A stretch of DNA of 64,000 nt from Apiospora phragmitis (taxonomy: Eukaryota > Ascomycota > Sordariomycetes > Amphisphaeriales > Apiosporaceae), in the NCBI GenBank assembly GCA_038363925.1, contig JAQQWL010000016.1, positions 806,001 to 870,000 of the forward strand. The letters run 5' to 3'. Below, piece by piece: positions 58,777 through 64,000 of the stretch. Each line of letters opens with the position of its first letter. Position 1 is the first letter of the stretch. The notes under the pieces were generated by a model. It made no database searches, was not told the origin of the DNA, and saw nothing but the letters and a program-made list of their open reading frames with translations. The translations under genes and the position numbers were made by a program.

Positions 58777-61254
58777 CTATTGTTGCATGCTCATTAGCTT
58801 AGACGAACCCTCTGTCGTATAGACGCTCAGTCGGTCCGGTCCGCCACACAGTTCCTTTGAGTCTCCCATGCATACCATGGAACAATCCGAGGTTCCTGCC
58901 ACCCCCGATCCTTCTGTGAAGCTGTTACCACAGTAGCACTCCCGGGAGTACTCAGTGCCAAAGTACGTGTATCCATCGCAGAAGCCCGCGCATGCCTCAA
59001 GCGTCATGTTATCATTGGCAGTGTGAAGAGCATTTAGTGCCCGGGACAAGGTGCCCTCTGTCTGACACCCGTACCAGTTGTACTTGCCCACAATCGGCGG
59101 CTGCGTGGGCCCTGTTGTTGCGTTGGAGAAGTAGACGTCAAGCCGGTTGCCGGCACCGCAGTATGTGCTCTTGTCACCCGCGCAAGGCATGCTGCAGTCG
59201 GTCATCACTGCGGGCTCGCTAGTCGAGTCGAGGACGTTGCCGCAGTAGCATTCGCGCCCGTATTCGACCCCGAAGTAATGATATGCGCTGCAGAAGCCGG
59301 CACACGTCTCCGCCGTCATGGTGTCAACGGCCATGCTCTGTGAGCTAAGGGCGCGACGGTCGTTCGTTGCTTCTTCGTAGCAGCCGACTAGCGAGTACGT
59401 CCCCACTTGCTGTTTCTGGGTGGGAGTTGCAGCTGCCGGTGCGCTTGCTGTAGATGTGGCAGCGGTGGGGGTAGCTGCTGCGCCAGAACTCTGTGTGGAA
59501 CTTACTGTACTCGTGCTAGACAATGTGGAAGGACTGGATGCTGGAGTATTGGAGCTTGTGGAACTCGCAATGCTCGTACTGGAAACACTGGGGGATGGGG
59601 GGACGACTGAAGGCGCAGAGCTTCCTGGCGTAGCGCAGGCCGACGATGCTGGTTTGGAGAAGGGCATGCATTTTGCGCCCAGCTCGAACCCGTTGTTGAA
59701 GGTGTCCGCAACGGCTGTTGAGCCGTTATTGCTTGTGACGTCGATCTTGGCTGTATTAGCCATGCCCTCGGTGATGTTATAACTGGCAGTATAGAACGTA
59801 TACAGCCCCACACAGTCTCCTTGGGTCATGGACATGCTATGGCTAACCAGACTGGCCACTGGGTATTTGGTTGGCATCTGATTGGTGATCTGTAACGTCA
59901 CGGGGATGGACCCGAGGTCGTTCCGAACTGCCGCAGTAACGGTCAGCTGCCCAGATGTCGTTAAGAGGCAACTCTGAGGCGTCTGCAGCATGATCCCGTC
60001 CGTAATGGGGTAAGAGTTGCCATTGTTATCGAAAGGGAGTGTGGTCCCGTTGGCAAGGTTCAGAGCTACGGTAAACGACGAGATACCAGTCGCCGTTGGA
60101 ATCGTGGTTTTCACTGGAAACCAGAAGAACGTGTCATCAAAACCTTTTGTGACACCACTGCCCGTCACAATCGCGGAACAACCGGCAGGACCGCAGTCAG
60201 TACCACCATATCGATTCTTGTACGTCAGTGTCAGGCTATTGATCGACGAAGCTGGCAGATACGTTGTCCGAACACGTATCCCGCCAGTCAGGGTCATACT
60301 CGCGGCATAATCGTTTAGTGCAAGTTGAATGCCGACTGGTTTAACGAAATAGGGGAGGATCGGATCAGAGAAGACAACATTTGAAGGCACCACCTCGATC
60401 ATCTGCTGCAGGACGCTCTGACAGACCGACTGGAACGTGGCTGGGTTTGCCAAAGTCTTGACTGTCTGGTTTTGATCTGCCCCGAATACCACGGCATCTG
60501 AAATCTTCTTGAGTGCGACAGCTTTGCCGACCACAAGTGGATTCGTGGTGTTGTTATTCAGATACTCTGTCACCACCTTGTTGTCGAATGTTGCCACAGT
60601 CGAGTCGAAAGCAATCTGGTTTTTAGGCGTACCTGGTGGCACGATGTCGTTAAACTCGGGAGAATGGACGCCGCCTATGGTATGGCCACATGCGACGACC
60701 TGGACCATCTGAGCAGTGTTGAATCCGATGCGTAGGAACCGATTCTTGAAGGTACCGAGGCCATCCTGCGGCTGTGGAACGAAGCCGACTGACCCAGCCG
60801 TCGTTGCATCAATCCTGCCTCCGCGGATGGGGACAGCCGGCCCACCGCATGATCTGACCGAGTAATAAACACCGAGAGCGATTAAATCGGACATGCTGGA
60901 TCGACTGGTGTAGTAGGTTGAGTAGAAACTTAAGGATGTGTTGAATCCTGGTCCAGGGTTCTCCGGGTTCATTGTCTCGAACTGCAAAGACGCATCCAAA
61001 CCCCCTGTTCCCCAGTAGACATTCCCCGACGCCACGTCGTGAAACGCAGTCCGGAGCCACTCGGCGGCGTTTTGTCGCCCGGGTCCCGCTGCCTCGCTCG
61101 TGCAAGGGATCACAGTGCCGCCAAATCCACGGTTGTTGAAGGCCAGCACCTGATACATGATTTCTTCTAATTCATCGATCGAAGAGGGCCATGTTGGGTC
61201 GGCATATACACCCAGGAAGGGTAGGGTGCTTGCGACACAGTATAACAGCCGCAT
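58777..61254 (-). CDS. Secreted heme peroxidase with two C-terminal WSC domains
   Basis: An 825-residue single-exon protein. A signal peptide (residues 1-18) is followed by a plant-type (class II-like, AA2) peroxidase domain with distal Arg68 and His72 in WLRTAFHDVA and proximal His191 in VVACGHTIGGVH. A central beta-rich part (about 330-540) has no family I can name. A Ser/Thr/Pro-rich linker (about 545-618), probably O-glycosylated, leads to two WSC domains (about 620-715 and 725-812), each with a GC, CAGFC, RECYCGN, CSMxC and YCG or LCG cysteine pattern. WSC domains bind polysaccharide, so the enzyme is likely held on fungal or plant cell-wall glucan while it oxidises substrates with hydrogen peroxide. 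No Mn-binding site or exposed Trp typical of ligninolytic enzymes was checked. Intact. Confidence 0.9.
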   Translation of the reverse strand: MRLLYCVASTLPFLGVYADPTWPSSIDELEEIMYQVLAFNNRGFGGTVIPCTSEAAGPGRQNAAEWLRTAFHDVASGNVYWGTGGLDASLQFETMNPENPGPGFNTSLSFYSTYYTSRSSMSDLIALGVYYSVRSCGGPAVPIRGGRIDATTAGSVGFVPQPQDGLGTFKNRFLRIGFNTAQMVQVVACGHTIGGVHSPEFNDIVPPGTPKNQIAFDSTVATFDNKVVTEYLNNNTTNPLVVGKAVALKKISDAVVFGADQNQTVKTLANPATFQSVCQSVLQQMIEVVPSNVVFSDPILPYFVKPVGIQLALNDYAASMTLTGGIRVRTTYLPASSINSLTLTYKNRYGGTDCGPAGCSAIVTGSGVTKGFDDTFFWFPVKTTIPTATGISSFTVALNLANGTTLPFDNNGNSYPITDGIMLQTPQSCLLTTSGQLTVTAAVRNDLGSIPVTLQITNQMPTKYPVASLVSHSMSMTQGDCVGLYTFYTASYNITEGMANTAKIDVTSNNGSTAVADTFNNGFELGAKCMPFSKPASSACATPGSSAPSVVPPSPSVSSTSIASSTSSNTPASSPSTLSSTSTVSSTQSSGAAATPTAATSTASAPAAATPTQKQQVGTYSLVGCYEEATNDRRALSSQSMAVDTMTAETCAGFCSAYHYFGVEYGRECYCGNVLDSTSEPAVMTDCSMPCAGDKSTYCGAGNRLDVYFSNATTGPTQPPIVGKYNWYGCQTEGTLSRALNALHTANDNMTLEACAGFCDGYTYFGTEYSRECYCGNSFTEGSGVAGTSDCSMVCMGDSKELCGGPDRLSVYTTEGSSKLMSMQQ

Positions 61255-63059
61255 CTTGACGAACTGCTAACTTCCGAATGGAGAATGGTGAGCTCGAGTG
61301 TGAAGGTCTGGCTTGATTGCGGCTCTCAGCTGTATGTGCTTAGGGATACAGAGCGCAGGATTGGCAGTGAAGCCTCGCTCGAATGAAAGCACAGAGACTG
61401 TTCTGAAGGGTGCAGCTGTCCTCGTCGGCGCGTTTATATCCTCTGGTCCAGCCATCCTCGTGCCACGCATCTTGCTGGTGCGTACTGTGGCATACAAGTA
61501 TTCGAAACTTACTAGTGGGAGTTCGTTCCCCTGAGGGGGAGCGAAATCTCGAGGCTTTGGGCAAGAGGAGATTAGTAAAGTATCACCCTTCAACGCCATT
61601 ATTATCAAAGTTTATCGGTCATATTATTGAATGATGCTAGCAGGTTTAGCCAACGGAAGTGCGGTCTAGACATCTGGATATGTGATTAGCAGTCGGATCG
61701 GGAGAGCCGCTGGTACTGCGTCGTTCTAGTCGAAGGTCCCGAAAGGCATCGGGTCAGGTAGGTGAGTGTCGCTTCTATTTTCTTTTTCCTTTTCTAAACG
61801 CACGTAGGAGCGTACATCGTGGGTACCCTTTTATCCTTTCTCCGAATGTATAGTCGGACAACTTAGGTGTACGTGTGCTGAGAACCACTGTTGAACCCCT
61901 TTCAGATATACTTACTCGAGAAGTCGGTGCGAGTCCGGCCCTATACAGGAAAATAGAATTGTTACGCCACGTACAGTTGCCATATATACTCTCTTATTCG
62001 ACGATTTATGACAATGAGCCGAGTCTACCAGTACCAAACGGCCCGGCATGTCACTGAGTAGCCTGTGCTTATGTTAGCCCCTGAATCCACTTCAACATCT
62101 CCAGAGGCGCAGGGAAAACACAGCGCTGGGACGTCTAGCCTTCAATGTTGCGCCTGCGGCTGGCCCAGGCCAGGTGTCGTATAAACTATATTCTGACCAT
62201 TTAAATGGACAGTATCTTACCAGAATAAGCGTGGAGGCGATATTGCTTGGCGTGGATGAGGCTTTACATGGCGGCAGCGTGTGAAGTCAAAATGTCGGAT
62301 TTCAGGGTTGGCCTCTGGATGGTCGGATACAGCTAAGCGGCGCGTAGACATGATGTATCATTGCATAGACCTCAACTACTACTATCCATCCGCTGCAACA
62401 CATTGGAAGTTGCACCGAGAAGTACTACCTTCTACGGCAAGCATCAGCGGGTCATCTACTTTGTTGAAACCGAAAACCTACCGCTGGAGGGTCTCAGGGC
62501 AATAAAGTATGGCTGGTAACATGCACCAACTCGTTGGACCTAGGTAAAATCCGATCAAACTTACTCAGGGGCCGAAATAACCGGAAAGCGCCATGGCCAA
62601 ACCTAGAGACCCCTGGGATATTCGAATGTTCTGCAGGCCGAGTAGCTACGCCTTCCAGCAGCTTGGAGAACGGACAAACCACAAGGTCCAAGTAGCACGT
62701 ACCTTGGCGAACTTACTCCTATGAGGGACTGAAGGAACAGCTTTTTTGAGTAGCAAGGGATTAGGGTGGCCTTCTGGTCGGTATGAAAGCGACATTGAGC
62801 TATCACGCACATGGGTATGCGAGATAATTAAAAGAATACACGCCGGGCATGATGATAACCTGTGAATACCGAGTAGATTACAAATATAATATATCGTCCA
62901 ATATAAATCTACGGCTGTCCAGGCCTAGCGAAGCAAGCACCTTGTTTCCAGCGCTAGTAAAGTGACAGACGAAAAGTATCCACACCAAAACTTCCAGGTG
63001 ATTTCTCATCATGGATATAAAATATCGTAGTCAAACAAATTGCTAACAAACAAACCACA
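61255..63059. other. Intergenic, no gene recognised
   Basis: Holds the promoter of the peroxidase gene and AT-richer sequence at 62820-62900. No gene is recognised on either strand. Confidence 0.5.
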
Positions 63060-63139
63060 TCCGATGTGGTGTAGTGGCTAACATTACACGCTCTCATAGT
63101 AGATCCGTGTAGCCCGGGGTTCGATTCCCCGCATCGGAG
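63060..63139 (+). tRNA. tRNA-Glu (anticodon CTC) with an 8-nt intron
   Basis: The acceptor stem pairs TCCGATG (63060-63066) with CATCGGA (63132-63138), with discriminator G at 63139. The D stem is 63069-63072 with 63081-63084. The anticodon stem pairs ACACG (63086-63090) with CGTGT (63106-63110). The T arm is CGGGG-TTCGATT-CCCCG (63115-63131). The 15-nt anticodon loop reads CTCTCA then TAGTAGAT then C: removing the 8-nt TAGTAGAT (63097-63104) leaves the normal loop CTCTCAC with anticodon CTC. The intron is at the canonical place, one base 3' of the anticodon. Charged with glutamate, it reads GAG codons. Confidence 0.93.
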
Positions 63140-63256
63140 TTGCAATATCATTTTTGTCCACTGGGACGTGATGTAGGCCATCATGATCATGTTTGATATT
63201 AATCATGCAGGTAAAATCGTGTCTGCTTTTCTTACAATGCGCAACAATTATCCCTT

Positions 63257-63285
63257 TTTTTCTTTCTTTCTTTCTTTTTTTTTTA
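63257..63285 (+). repeat. TTTC/T-rich pyrimidine tract
   Basis: A run of T7, four CTTT units and T10 lies between the tRNA and the ribosomal protein gene. It can serve as a Pol III terminator-like region for a run-on transcript or as a promoter element of the ribosomal protein gene. Confidence 0.7.
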
Positions 63286-63612
63286 ATTCCCATTAGCGAT
63301 CTTGCTTCGTAACGTTGATGGCAATTCTTCTTGGGGCAAGGTGGAATACATAGGTGCAAGGACTTGTGGGTTGGGAATAATATTTCTCTAAAAGGCCTAT
63401 GCACTTAGCCATCATCCCCAGCCGAGAATTGTGGGTCTGACACTTACCCGCTTCCAACCCTGCTGCCCTCCCACAAGTGCAAAATTCGGACTTTGTGTGC
63501 GTGCGATTGCAGATTTCTCGACTTTCTGCTTGCCAGCTCCTCCACCAGGGAAAAAAGTCGACTTCACGATCAGAAGACGACTTCTAACCCAACAGCCCAA
63601 CCCGCCGTCGAG

Positions 63613-63721
63613 GTAAGTTTTGATCGCCTCGCTGGCTCGCGCATTTGATTTACCTTGCTTTCATGCGGCCATTTAACTCCTCATTGTGATTGATTTGCAA
63701 CTAACTCCTCCGCCACAATAG
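63613..63721 (+). other. 5'-leader intron of the ribosomal protein uL4 gene
   Basis: A GTAAGT donor at 63613, a CTAAC branch-like site about 20 nt before the end, and a CAATAG acceptor at 63721 frame a 109-bp intron, 20 bp before the ATG. Introns in the leader of ribosomal protein genes are common in filamentous fungi. Confidence 0.75.
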
Positions 63722-63741
63722 ACCTCAACACCGACGCCAAA

Positions 63742-64000
63742 ATGTCTCGACCGACCGTCACCATCATCGGCAAGGACGGTGCTCCTTCGGGAGCCACCCA
63801 CCCTATGCCTGCCGTTTTCACCTCGCCTATCCGCCCTGATATCGTTCAGCAGGTGCACACCGGTATGGCCAAGAACAAGCGTCAGCCCTACGCCGTCAGC
63901 GAGAAGGCCGGCCACCAGACCTCTGCCGAGTCGTGGGGTACTGGTCGTGCTGTTGCCCGTATTCCTCGTGTCTCTGGTGGTGGTACTCACCGTGCCGGTC
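63742..64000 (+). CDS. rpl4: Ribosomal protein uL4 (60S L4), 5' part only
   Basis: The first 86 codons run off the window. The translation begins [20 protein letters not shown] and continues with [50 protein letters not shown] and [11 protein letters not shown], the strongly conserved start of eukaryotic uL4 including its loop entering the exit-tunnel region. It is a structural protein of the 60S subunit. A spliced leader intron and pyrimidine-rich promoter fit a highly expressed ribosomal gene. No break is seen in this part. Codon use is strongly biased to C-ending codons. Confidence 0.95.
   Translation, partial: MSRPTVTIIGKDGAPSGATHPMPAVFTSPIRPDIVQQVHTGMAKNKRQPYAVSEKAGHQTSAESWGTGRAVARIPRVSGGGTHRAG

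Overview
The window is a stretch of nuclear chromosome from a filamentous ascomycete (Pezizomycotina, most likely a sordariomycete). The evidence is short GT-AG introns of about 55-110 nt, fungal-restricted families (a SAT4/rhodopsin-type membrane protein, DUF3431- and DUF3632-like proteins, a WSC-domain peroxidase), a GH78 rhamnosidase, a tRNA with an intron at the canonical 37/38 site, and gene spacing of 0.5-3 kb. I see no intact transposon, CRISPR array, rRNA or obvious secondary-metabolite cluster.

Layout. 1.7-3.6 kb: a proline-rich protein. 4.1-6.5 kb: minisatellites and a duplicated promoter upstream of an F-box-like gene. 7.0-8.6 kb: an LrgB-like membrane protein with an apparent internal deletion. 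9.0-10.6 kb: a secreted type-B carboxylesterase. 11.5-11.8 kb: a small single-pass membrane protein on the minus strand. 11.8-22.6 kb is gene-poor and holds only a DUF3632-like gene (18.8-19.7 kb) and a doubtful broken minus-strand frame before a small conserved fungal gene at 22.6 kb. 23.8-28.3 kb: a possible small secreted protein, a membrane J-domain protein, the relic of an MDR oxidoreductase and kynurenine formamidase. 31.3-32.7 kb: a seven-helix membrane protein. 33.9-49.7 kb is the housekeeping block: Pol III subunit RPC4, urease accessory UreD, cohesin subunit SA/Scc3, a DUF3431 protein, telomere protein Pot1 and importin alpha. 50.9-61.3 kb: a secreted GH78 rhamnosidase, a Ulp2-type SUMO protease and a secreted heme peroxidase with two WSC domains. 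The end holds a tRNA-Glu(CTC) with an 8-nt intron and the 5' end of ribosomal protein uL4, which runs off the window.

The genes do not form one pathway. Local pairs are divergent (ureD/Scc3, pot1/importin alpha) or convergent (DUF3431/pot1, GH78/Ulp2). Three genes suit plant-biomass or cell-wall settings (rhamnosidase, carboxylesterase, WSC peroxidase).

The most important observation for a user of this sequence is that about ten genes are broken by one-base frameshifts, most of them in short homopolymers, including two in the essential single-copy RPC4. In each case one base added or removed makes the total coding length a whole number of codons. This points to base-level sequence errors more than to pseudogenes, so gene models made directly from this sequence would be wrong. 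No clearly undescribed system was found. The oddities most worth follow-up are the LrgB internal deletion, the duplicated minisatellite promoter at 4.1-5.3 kb, and the stopless 3n intron in importin alpha.
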